Of a DNA stretch of 64,000 nucleotides, positions 13,001 to 23,500 are shown one piece after another (position 1 is the first letter of the stretch; each line of letters starts with the position of its first letter). The DNA is from Tanypteryx hageni (taxonomy: Eukaryota; Arthropoda; Insecta; Odonata; Petaluridae): the NCBI GenBank assembly GCA_028673005.1, contig CM054118.1, positions 56,613,338 through 56,677,337 on the forward strand, read 5' to 3'. The notes below the pieces were generated by a model. The model was not told the origin of the DNA. It did not search any database and saw nothing but the letters and a program-made list of their open reading frames with translations. Position numbers and translations under genes: made by a program.

Positions 13001-13457
13001 TGACCCTACCTAGTGGAGTTGATTTCAATAATTCATAGAGGTTCTTAATAAATATTACTTATTTAAAAAAAATCTTTTATAACGTGCACACAACCTTTGT
13101 ATTTAGTTGGAACAATTTTTGAAACGAGAAAAAAGTCTGCTATGACCGGGGGGGGTTTCAAAAATTGTTCCAACTTTCACAGCTTATGCCTGTCTGCATA
13201 GGATCTTCAGATCATATCATTCCATCAATTTTTTGTATTTAGTAATAGATAAACGAAACCTAAGATTTTGTTAATAAAAAAGATATTTGCTCCAATAAAG
13301 TGACATGTTTGAATGGTAAAAATTCTCGCCATCCATAGTTAACATGTTAATTTATTAGGCATTTCCAGTTTATTCCCATTTAAAAGTAAATTTTAATGAA
13401 ATATTTGTTTTTCATATTTCCAGGGGGGGCAACTGCCCCCCTCTGCCGATGCCCATG
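10048..13457 (-). mobile_element. hAT element (ZMYM/TTF-type) inserted in the LINE
   Basis: The termini CATGGGCGTCGGCAGA (10048) and, in reverse, CATGGGCATCGGCAGA (13457) are inverted repeats with one mismatch. They are flanked by TTTGATGA (10040-10047) and TTCGATGA (13458-13465), an 8-bp target duplication with one change, as expected for hAT. The interior encodes a broken transposase on the minus strand. Homopolymer G runs sit next to both termini. Confidence 0.88.
10656..12534 (-). pseudogene. hAT transposase (TTF zinc finger, DUF4371, dimerisation), broken
   Basis: Three frames on the minus strand form a decayed hAT transposase resembling zinc finger MYM-type protein 1-like proteins. 12534-11653 (293 aa) carries a TTF-type finger (GAVCKYCILFPQ) and then the DUF4371-type part of the RNase-H fold with FSILADESTDISGKEQLSLG and VHCSA. 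A shift leads to 11577-11269 (CETRWGAKYISIR). A further break leads to 11186-10656, ending in the dimerisation region MIERSFSTMKRVKTWLRSTM. The intact proteins are single ORFs, so this copy is inactive. Any start upstream of 12534 is unclear. Confidence 0.85.
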
Positions 13458-14085
13458 TTCGATGATATCACTTGCTTTCACCTGGATATTAACCCTTCCT
13501 ACGAATACCCACGCTTGGCGAGGTACATCTGTGAAATTACTTTCACGATTCGTATTTTCAACGGAACCGTAGATGGATTTTTTTCCATTTCCTCTTGTGT
13601 ACCACTTTAGTGAATCCGTCTTCCTTGTTTATAGCAGTGTCCTCTTCACTAGGGAGAATTACACAGGGCTAACCTTTGTTTGTTTACTTTGGGCTGAGTG
13701 GTTGCTGGCAACTATCTTCTCTTCCGTATTACTAGCTATCCTTCCATCTTGGCGATCTTCATCATCTTTGATAATACCTTGTGGTTTATCTGATGAACGT
13801 TCAATTCATGCGAGTCTTACTCGTAAATCCTCAAGAGTTTTGAGGATAACTTGCATAGAATTATCTGAAGAAATCAATTCATTCGCCGAAACGACCGTCA
13901 AGGCAAGCATCGCATTTCCTAAAGATAGCTCTATTGCTCTTAAGGACCGTAAACTCGTTTGCCGACAATCTGGTATAGTTGCCATGAAATATCATGGCAC
14001 ATCATCTGCCGCAGGATATGTTGTTCTCATTATTAATCAAATTTTTACATGCGTGACATTACACAGTAACATTGCGATCCGCCAT
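13458..14085 (-). pseudogene. LINE ORF1, 5' part with PHD-like finger
   Basis: Reading down from ATGGCGGATCGCAATG (14085) gives a short N-terminus, an in-frame stop, then CHACKNLINN, ISCGR and FHGNY, a CxxC...C...FH pattern of a PHD-like finger, then LSANEF. Later, in the same strand and shifting frames, come SLGNAMLALTVVSANELISS and WVFVGRVNIQVKASDIIE, which runs into the hAT target duplication and continues at 10047. Stops and shifts mark it as dead. Confidence 0.65.
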
Positions 14086-14249
14086 CTTTGTATAAGTGAA
14101 GTAATTTTCTAGTCAATTGATATGGGGTATTTAATAATATTTTGTGCAAAAGAGATCATTAACTACCTATTGTAAGAAAAAAATGAATGAACAGTTAAAG
14201 GAGAAATTCAAGAGGGAACTATTGAGCTCATCCGATGGCTGAAAAAAAA

Positions 14250-14357
14250 TCAAGAAAAACAATTTTAAAAACTTGCCTCAGGTATCTCCAATATCCACAA
14301 GTTTAAAAAAACAACCTTAGCCTTGTTGAGGCAAGTATTTAAATTGTTTTTTCTTGA
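14250..14357. repeat. 31-bp imperfect inverted repeat, possible small foldback
   Basis: TCAAGAAAAACAATTTTAAA continuing into ACTTGCCTCA (14250-14280) pairs with the complementary 14327-14357 stretch that starts TGAGGCAAGT. A 46-nt spacer separates the arms. No target duplication was recognised. It could be a MITE core or a transcribed hairpin. Confidence 0.6.
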
Positions 14358-15091
14358 ATTAATTGAGGTACTATGAAAAAGAAACCCAAAGTAGAACAGT
14401 TGACAAGTCAGGTTCAATTCTTAACTTTGAACATTTGTGTTAGTTAGAAGCATATGATGCATATAGAATTCTGTAAGACAAAGTTTAATGTGAGTGACAA
14501 GTTAATCTTTGGGTTATGGCATAAAATCAATCCATTTCACTTCTTGAAAAAAATACAAGCTTACTACAGTAGAATAATTCCACTGATATAGAATTATTTT
14601 CATATGCAGACATGTAAGGATTCTAATAACAAAAATACAAGAAATCAAAACATTTTGTTATTGTAAAATGCATCCTCTATATAAAACTTATAATTCCACG
14701 ACATTGAACCTTATTGTTTGATAAATGCATGTCAAATGAATCCCCAAGAACATCAAATAACACAACATTCACTGCATTTAGCAACGTTTGTAGGTCCACT
14801 TTTATGATGAGGTAGAATTCCATTATCTCCAATAACCTTTTATACCTTAGCTGACAGTTTAATTTCAATTGTAAGTGTATCTTTGGTAATTTACTCCAAT
14901 TTCTTCCTCTCAAAACACTTTGCATGAAAACACTGTACTTTGATGTTTACATAGGTTTCAGAAGAATCAGTCCTAAGATAAAACACTTTTTCAAAATGAA
15001 GTACACTGTGATAATGCAAATCCTGGTGTGGCTGTGGTCTAGAAGTTTTTTGCAACCTTTTTCTCTTGCATACCTCCTATGTAGGTGTATG
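14358..15091. other. No recognisable feature
   Basis: AT-rich sequence without coding potential or clear element ends. Confidence 0.45.
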
Positions 15092-15701
15092 GGTTTGGGG
15101 TCACTTTCCAGAAAACCAATTTCCGGAATGACCACATTCACAAGCCATTTTCCTGAATGCCAGATTCCAGAAAAGGCACATTTCCTGAAAACCATTTTCC
15201 AGAATATCTTGCATTGGACATTTTCCCGAAAAACTCATAATTCTAAAATGTCCACGCTGTTTTCAGAATGGATGGTTTAATTTCGAATTAGGAACTGCAC
15301 CGTAATGGAAATATTTACATTCATGAAACCTTACCCTTATCTTTCCATATAATGACTCCTACAAATATATATAAGTAAAACTCGCATATTGCTTGGAAAC
15401 CAAGCCAACCCCCAAATCAATCCAACCCGATGGAGAGGGCAAATGTGAACGTGGAGAAATTGTTTCGCATCATGCCTTATATGGAGTGAATAAATAATCT
15501 GATGCAGGCCCCCTAAAACCTCCACATTGTGGTTTGTTTTGCATACATAAGTCAAAGGAAAAAAGAGTGTTATCAATTCTCTGCTGATTCGGGAAACATT
15601 TCGCTTTTTCAAAAAATAATAAATAAGATGGCTTTCTGGAAAGTGGGAATTTAGGAAAGTGGCATTTGGGAAATTGTTTTTCTAGGAAGTGACCTTATCC
15701 C
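15092..15701. mobile_element. MITE with 8-bp target duplication GGTGTATG
   Basis: Ends GGTTTGGGGTCACTTTCC and, in reverse from 15701, GGGATAAGGTCACTTCCTAG are imperfect inverted repeats. GGTGTATG is present on both sides (15084-15091 and 15702-15709). The subterminal DNA is built from degenerate repeats of a TTTCC-GAAAA type on both flanks. The superfamily is unclear; an 8-bp duplication fits hAT, P or Merlin. Confidence 0.75.
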
Positions 15702-16325
15702 GGTGTATGTGGTACAATACTCTTGCAAGGAATCTATAATTCTTCACTACAGGTGACAAAAAGTACGTGTTTGAAACATTTGATTGTTACAGGAATTTTT
15801 ATAAACCTTTTACCACCTTGAGAATACTACACATATTAAACAATAGCAGTTGTAAACTTTAACATGAATGTATAAAGGATAAAACATAAAAAATGAAAAC
15901 AACTCACTTTTTCATTAAGTCATCAATGAGAGTCCTAAGCAAGTTTTTCACACATGAAGTTCTTGGAACAACACTACTGACAGAAATTATCAAGTAGAAA
16001 GATATACTAATAATAATACCAAAAATACATGATAATTTATGAATACATTTACATACCATTAGTGGCATGCAAATTACCAGTTGAAAAGCACTTGTTTGGT
16101 ATACTTTCAAAGCTCAAATGTACATGCCCATTTCTTTATGTTGCTGGTGCTAAATTTGTGCACAAATGAATAGCATGTTTAGTTTTCATCAGTGTTAAAT
16201 GATTCCAATTTTATCGTTTTACCAAGATCAAATACATGTGATTAAAAATGCATAAGGCCTTTGAGGTAGCTATCACCTTGCAGTTAGTTTTAGAGTACAT
16301 TTAGGAATTGATTTATCAACAGATA
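15702..16325. other. No recognisable feature
   Basis: AT-rich flank between two MITEs; nothing coding seen. Confidence 0.45.
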
Positions 16326-16689
16326 CAGTGCAAAGTCCAAAAACTGGAATTATCCAAAATCTGGACATTTTTAAAAGCTGAACAGGACTATGTCTGACCA
16401 TACAATCCAATTACCTACAGCTCAACCACCAACGATGATAAGAAAATTATCGCCAGCAGCTCTTGCCTGTATATATTAGTTTGTAAGCGGAGAAGAATAA
16501 TAAGTTTTGACAAGAAAATAAAACAACATTATTCTATATTTTCATAATTTGTTTTCCTTGCTTCATGTGAAATTTATTTGATAATTCATGGTTAGACTAT
16601 ATGCATAAGTATGTTGTCCAGAAACCAGAAACTTCCAAATACTGGCAATCTCGAAGTCCCAATAGTGCTGGTTTTTGGACTTTGTACTG
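16326..16689. mobile_element. Tigger/pogo-like MITE
   Basis: A 22-bp terminal inverted repeat: CAGTGCAAAGTCCAAAAACT at 16326 matches, in reverse from 16689, CAGTACAAAGTCCAAAAACC. A TA precedes the left end; the right flank is CA, a one-base change from the expected TA. At 364 bp it has no coding capacity. Confidence 0.7.
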
Positions 16690-17499
16690 CATTCAAACAC
16701 AATATATTTGTGCAAGTCAAGTTAAAAAGGGTATACAGCCTTATAAACCTAAAGATGTTTTTTAGACAATAAGTGGAGAAAATTCTTGAGGTTAATCCAC
16801 TTACATTAAAAACAAAACACATCTTACAGTTCTGACACGATATAGCTTTGTATTCATCTTGATTAAAACAAAAAATATAATGACAACATTGCTATGATTT
16901 AATTTGGCATATATCTTTGTATACAAAAGTATAGAAAGATAAACATTAATTTGATACTATTTCTAGCAATAAATGTGTTGCACACATATGACCAAGAATA
17001 TATACTTAATTTTTAAAACATTTTCTCGTTAATCGTTCACCAGTTGAGAGCGAGAATCAAAGCCTCACAAAATGCAAAAAAATTCACCTTTTCACGCATT
17101 AATCTGCAAGATATTTCAAAAAACAATAAAATTGCTCAAGGATAAAATATTCAGAAGGATTCACAGCTATAATTAAAAACAAATTAGAGATCAAGTGCTT
17201 TGAATAAATTATAAAGCCATTTTGATACTACGGCATCAACATTGCAATGTCAATGACTTCTCAAATTAAAATTTGAATCTAATTTCTCTAATAAAACACA
17301 CATCATTCACTGGAAATACTTCCCTCTAAATACAACATGATCAGCAAACCTTGTTTATATTTTGCACATCTTAAGTGAACTCAATAAACTTGATTACTAT
17401 AGACTGCACTCATAATTTCACAAAGTTTTTCCCATCATAGACGTTTGACTATTATTAGAGAGCATAAAAAACATGATGTGAAGGCTTATTATGAAAGCA
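16690..17499 (-). other. Probable 3' UTR/3' flank of the transporter gene
   Basis: Directly downstream of the TAA at 17500 on the gene strand. AT-rich. An ATTAAA on this strand near 16900 and an AATAAA near 16575 are candidate polyadenylation signals, but none is compelling. Confidence 0.4.
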
Positions 17500-17596
17500 T
17501 TACGCTGTCACTGAATTAACTTCTGTTGGAATGCTAGGTCTTTTATGCCGTGGCGACAAAGCAGCTTCTTCTTCATGCTTCTTCTCATCATCGTCC
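17500..17596 (-). CDS. Orct-like: Transporter coding exon 11 (cytoplasmic C-terminus, stop)
   Basis: Acceptor AATTGCAG completes the split Lys codon, followed by [20 protein letters not shown] and [10 protein letters not shown], then TAA. The acidic/basic hydrophilic composition fits a cytoplasmic tail. No unique polyadenylation signal can be fixed; AATAAA-type hexamers on this strand are hundreds of bases downstream. Confidence 0.88.
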
Positions 17597-20500
17597 CTGC
17601 AATTACAAGTATTTAATATGAATTTAGGATTTAAAAAGAATATCCAATATTATTATGCTAAGTGATCTGGTAATAACAAAACGCATCGACACAGATAATG
17701 AACAATCCCAGCAGATGGTGATATCATTCATACAAGCTGACATGCTCAAGTCCTTCAATAACTATGCTTTGTCATGTTGTGTTTTGTACAGGAAATTACA
17801 ACAACATGACATTGCTGTGTGTTAACAACTTTTTTCTACCAGCATCAAACATCAAAACAATCATTCCCTATATTTAGTTTTTCCAAATATTTTAATATGC
17901 AGTCAAGGTTTCTATATAATGCCTATGAAATATTCACCATAAAGGAGGTGACAATCACTCCTGACAAACTTTAAGAAAGTGATACCAATAAGAAAAGCAA
18001 GTTGCCCCTTTTTCATTTAATCTTCTTTAATGTGAAGACTTAATGTAGGGAATACTCACGTAATTTATCTAGCATAGGCAAATTCTTCCATCATTGGTAA
18101 ATTCTTCTTACTAAACATAATTTTCAACTGCCTTTTTCAATGGGATCATAATCTAAATACAATTTCGTGAATTTTGCAGTTTTCGTTGGATAGAATAATT
18201 TATTTTACATATTTGATATTTAAAACCTTCATAAATTTTATTACTACATAGTCCCATTGAGCATAGTTGAAAGTGTACTGCATGATATGTGGCATTTGTT
18301 CATTTCATGTTACTCCTCTTTGCACTATTATACTATCTTGCTTAAATTCTATGAATTATACTCTAAACAGAAAAAAAAGAAGTGAAAAATACAAGAGCTA
18401 CAAATTGCATACGAAAAATTTCTGTAGATATTAATATCAAGTTAATTCAGATCATGATATACCACCACTATACTTGAGCTTACATACACAAAACTCAAAA
18501 GAAAGAAAAAGAATCATAGATGTATTATCAACACTCATACTGCCAGATGCTGACACACCACTGTTTGTTTCTCAAGGCAGAAATGCCAATAATGAAAATG
18601 TCGTTAGGTAAATTTGAACAGAAGTTGTAATGTGTCCATGCAGTACTTGCTGAAGATAAAGGAGTATTTCTTTTCAAAGAAAAACAAATTAATTTCTCAG
18701 ATTTTTACTTTTTATATTGAATGGCTGTTTATAATGTTTATAACATATCCTATTCTACTGAACATGACATTAGTCATTAAAATTCTACAATTCATGAATT
18801 ATTGGATATTTTAATATGCATTTTTAAAACTTAGTGTTCTGCAAATCATACTCTGCTTTTCAATATCACTGATAACTTAATTGATGTTAAATAGAATTAA
18901 CTCCTTGACCGTAAAATTCAAAGTTAGAGACACACAATGAAAAAATATATCAGCAAAACCAGGGCACAACAATGGGAAATTCTCTGTCACCATTCCTTTC
19001 AAATTTATTCATGATTAATTTCGAAAAACACTGCAAAACCACATTCACATACTTCCCTAAAACTTGGTTTAGATACGTTGACGACATATTCACGGTTTTT
19101 GACACATCAAAATACAACATCACTAACTTCCTTCAAGAACTAAACGACCAATATGACTCCATTAAATTCACACTCAAAAAAGAAAAAGAAAACAAACTAC
19201 CCTTCTTAGACTTATTACTAACAAGACACAACAACAAGTTAAAATTCAATATTTACCGAAAACCAACACACACTGATAGATATATCCCATCTCACATAAA
19301 TTGGCCCCTTTTCATTCCATGATCAATAGACTTCTTCGCATGCCTCTCTCCCCATCTGATTACCATAAAGAACTCACACATATTAAGAACTGTGCAAAAA
19401 CCAACAGATACGACTCTGAAATGATCGAAAACATCCTGCGTAAACATAAACACAACACTAACTGACATTTCCCCCACAGACACTAAATACATTAAAATCC
19501 CCTTCGCTCCTGGGCTCACCAACAAACTACAAAACATCTTCTCAAAATTCAATTATAAGACAGTATTTGTTAACGACAATAAACTCTCCAACTTATTCCA
19601 CAACCCAAAAGACACAATTCCTTCTTTACACAAATCTGGCATATACAAAATATCATGTGGAGGATGCGACAAAATATATATTGGACAAACAAAACGTAAG
19701 ATAGAAACATGCTTCAAAGAACACAGCTCATTTTAAACACAACAGACTAAACAACTCGAGTGTAGCAACACATATCCAAGAACACCACCATCCAATCAGG
19801 ATCGAAAACCTAACTCTTGTAAAATCTGTAACCAACCAAAACAAACTAGACGCATATGAAAGCATACACATAAACAACAACAAAAATTCCGTTATGAATA
19901 ACGACTGCGGCCCAATCCCCCTTTCACCTCTGTACCTTGTAACGGCTGAACCTCTTTCCCTCCCTTTCACTTCAGCACATAAACATATAAATACTGCCTA
20001 CAACACTCCCACCCCTCATTACACATCAGCTACTGATGATGAGAGCATTGCTCTCGAAATACGTATTTAGTACGTTAACTCATTTTTAGAGATCTTGTGT
20101 GTGTGTATTCGAGTGCTTGCGTGTGTGACTGTTTTGTCTGTTAGGTCCCTGTCATTGCCGGAAGGCACATAAACCTACAGGCCACTGTGTGCAATACTAG
20201 GTCCCTGGTGTGGTTTAATCTCCCATTAACCTAGAATTATTCTCCCTTCCTTCCCCCTTTATTTTTTCCCTTTACCTCTTAGCGTGTATGTGTGCGTGTG
20301 TTTGTGGTTGCTTAGTAGGTCCCTGTCGCATTCGTACTGACTCACAAACCTTCTAGGAACGGTGTGATTTTTGGGTCCCTGGCGCAGAGTAATTTCTTGC
20401 AAACCCGGTCCCGTTTCCTTTTCCACCTTTAGGATTAGTGCTTGTGCGATTGAGTGAGTGACATCAGGTCCCTGGCGTGGAGTAACAACCCCTAAACCTG

Positions 20501-23500
20501 TAAGTTTATAATTTCTTATTGTCTTATTGTCTTTTGCATTTCCTGCCTTTCCTCCTCCCCCCCTTTTTTCATTGTGTGTCTCTAACTTTGAATTTTACGG
20601 TCAAGGAGTTAATTCTATTTAACATCAATTTCGCCGTAGTCTCCATCTTTACTTATTTATTAACTTAATAGATATTAAATGTTTCATTCTTCTTTTGCAC
20701 TAAATTATATGGATATTCCTTTGCTATATAGTAAATGGAAACTATCCTTGAGTTTTATGCAATTAATGGAAATATATTTACTGAAATTCCTTTGTAAAAT
20801 ACTGAAAAATCAGCTTAAAATGCTGTAAAAGGATTCATGTATGATAAATTTAACAATGTAATGAAAAATCTGAAATACCTTGGCACTTCTGGACAAAACT
20901 AGCCAAAAGGCCAAGATACTGAAAGGTTAAATTTGATCAAGGAACTATAGAATGGAAAAAATGCTTACTTCCCAAAATTCTCTCCATCTTCCATCGTTTC
21001 AGGTAACTGTTTTTTTAAAGTTTCTGGCAATAAAAGTATCATCAGGCCTCCAACGAATGCAAGAGCACCAAATATAATGAAAGGCGTTGGTTTCCAGTAG
21101 TTACCCTGTTAAAAGTTAAAATTAATTATAGGAAAGCATTCTTGAAACTCTCAAAAACAAGGGGTCATAATATGAAGAGAGTCATACATGAATGTAAAAA
21201 CAATACCAAATGGATCCCGATAGCATACCAATAAATTAATGTATGGAACAAGTATTCCACCCACTCTAGCAGACATAGAACTTGCTCCAATTCCTACATT
21301 TCTTATCACAGTAGGGAACTGCTCAGCAGAGAAAACATATATGGCACCATATGCAGCAGTGATAGCAAGCTTTCCAAACATCGCTAGAGTAATAAATAGC
21401 CAAGGCATATCTGAAAAAAGAAAATACTTTATAACACCTACAATCTTGGTAATATTATATTGTAGACTACCCATATTTTTAGCCTACGATTGTAGTCTTA
21501 ATACCAATGAAACAGGACAATTTAACTTATATTTATTTTCCCAAAATAACTAAAAGCAAGGGGATTACAGAACATAACATTAAAAATCAACTTCGACCCT
21601 TCAATCAATTTTGACTAATATTAACCCTGGATTACAAACTGTTCGTCTTTCAGGCGAAGGTCAAAACAAAAATGCCTTTCCCCACCTTTTTGTCTCAGAC
21701 CAATGGTTGACCCTTTGTACTGTGACTGTTTACACAAGTGATTGTTTGCTTTGTTTGAGAGCTATGCAGTCATAGTCGTCTGAAGGGTCAGCCTTATCAT
21801 CACTTGGTCATTCTTGTGCTGCCTTCAGATTACTTCAGACTTTCAAAATTTCATTTATGTAAGGATAACTTGTTTATTTTCAAAACATGATTCGGTTTCC
21901 AGAAATACTTTCGGTATTATTTTCTAAGTTTTGCAGTTCTTTTTAGATGTACTTGTGCATCCCAATGCAGAGAGTAATCAGAAGGTTTTACATGAACTAG
22001 AAGAAGAAGAGGCTACCAGGGGGTTTCTCAATAATATGAGCGAAAGTGTTTTTCCTTGGCATGCTTAATATGATGATAGTGAATTCATACATCATTTATT
22101 GTCATAACACTAATACCAGAGGGGAGAAACTACTATCAAGAGGGGAATATGCCAAACTATTGGGAGACGAACTAATGAAACCTTTACTGCTTGATTATGC
22201 CCACTTTACCTCGTTCGCTGATGATGTTCGATGATCACTGATGTATTACATATAGAGCTACCTGAGGATAGACAGGATCAGGGTGAACAGAGAAAGGGAT
22301 CTGTATGTGCATCTTGTCCATATAGCGAGAGGAGAATGACACAAATCTACTGCTGTAATTATTCACTGGCAATGTGTAGAACATCGTGGAAACTTGTGTG
22401 GACTTTACTGGGAAAAATTAATTATTACTAGAATTTACCTAGATTATTAGTGTAGTGTTTGGTGTTAAAAAATGCAATTTTATAGTTGTTTCTTATAAAT
22501 ATCAACATAGCGTAGTCTCTCAGACTAAAGGTTAATAATTCCATTCCCTGCAGATAAGGTTAGTAATCCAGGGTTAATCTTAGAATTTAATATAAGAGAC
22601 AAGCACCATTTTATGAGTGATAAATATTCAGAAATCCTCATAATTACTGATAGTCTTGAATTAAAATTTTTGACTCATTTAATATTTACCGTATTTGTCC
22701 AATTATAGGATGACCTCAAATATAAGGCAATCTCCTATTTCAGAAGCCACGCAAAAGAAATTTTTTTTGTGGTAATGATTCATACTATCATTCTTTTTAA
22801 TTGTAAATTATTCTGACAATTTTTTAATCATTTTAAAGTGATAATACCGCCAACAGTTCGCAAAAATGCTAAGCTTAATTTTTTACCTAATACTATAATT
22901 ATGTGATAAGATTAATAAGTAATTATGATTAAATATGTACATTTATTGGCTTCCAGTGATCTATAATAAGTTATTAGTTTTATTTCTTAAAACATTTAAT
23001 ACAAAACAAAGACATAAGCTCTAATGCAGGAGAAATTTGACAGCTGTGCACGCCATAGGCATAACACTGTATTCTAAGGGAGGAATAGACTATAGAACAT
23101 AGAGGATTGAATTTTAGTGAGGGTGAGAGAGAGGGGAGGAATAGAAAATATCTTTGGTTGCGATTAAATGGCGAGTATGAATTTTTCAGTTTACATTTTA
23201 GAAAAAACTTTGCCTTCACAATCAGACAAATACATTAAATACATACCGTAAATACCCGCGTATAATGTGCACTTTTTTCGAAATATTTGAGTTAAAAATT
23301 AGGATGCGTGTTATACGAGGGTACATAATCTTCCTATTTTCAATTGACCCCATATTTCCATAATTTCGGCACAGTAATTACTGCCCGGGTATCCTCATAA
23401 TTTTATTGGTGATTTTTACGAAAAGTAAGATAGATAATAGTAAAAATTTTTTAAGTAATTCTACAAACATTCATTAATTAGATATGAAAAGAATGAATTC

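Larger units (their letters stand above)
6691..14110 (-). mobile_element. CR1/L2-like LINE, interrupted by a hAT element
   Basis: A non-LTR retrotransposon read on the minus strand: ORF1 at about 14085-13458 and 10047-9725, endonuclease at about 9650-8969, reverse transcriptase at 8283-6915, and a 3' end near 6691 with an ATT-repeat tail after a CCAATAAAGTATTATTATT-like terminus. The hAT copy at 10048-13457 splits ORF1. Several stops and frameshifts show the copy is dead. The exact 5' end is uncertain. CR1/L2 assignment rests on the PHD-like finger in ORF1, the apurinic-type endonuclease and the microsatellite-like tail. Confidence 0.82.
18881..20628 (+). mobile_element. Penelope-like element (5'-truncated, inverted terminal copies)
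   Basis: A 60-bp segment at 18881-18940 is exactly the reverse complement of 20569-20628. Between them lie the end of a Penelope RT, a GIY-YIG endonuclease and a 3' terminal region with a hammerhead-like motif. The element lies antisense to the transporter in intron 10. Exact identity of the arms points to a recent insertion. Inverted partial terminal repeats are a known outcome of Penelope integration. Confidence 0.85.

Noticed and set aside
13573..14112. 179-aa plus-strand ORF
   Set aside because: It is the antisense shadow of LINE ORF1, which gives motifs on the other strand.
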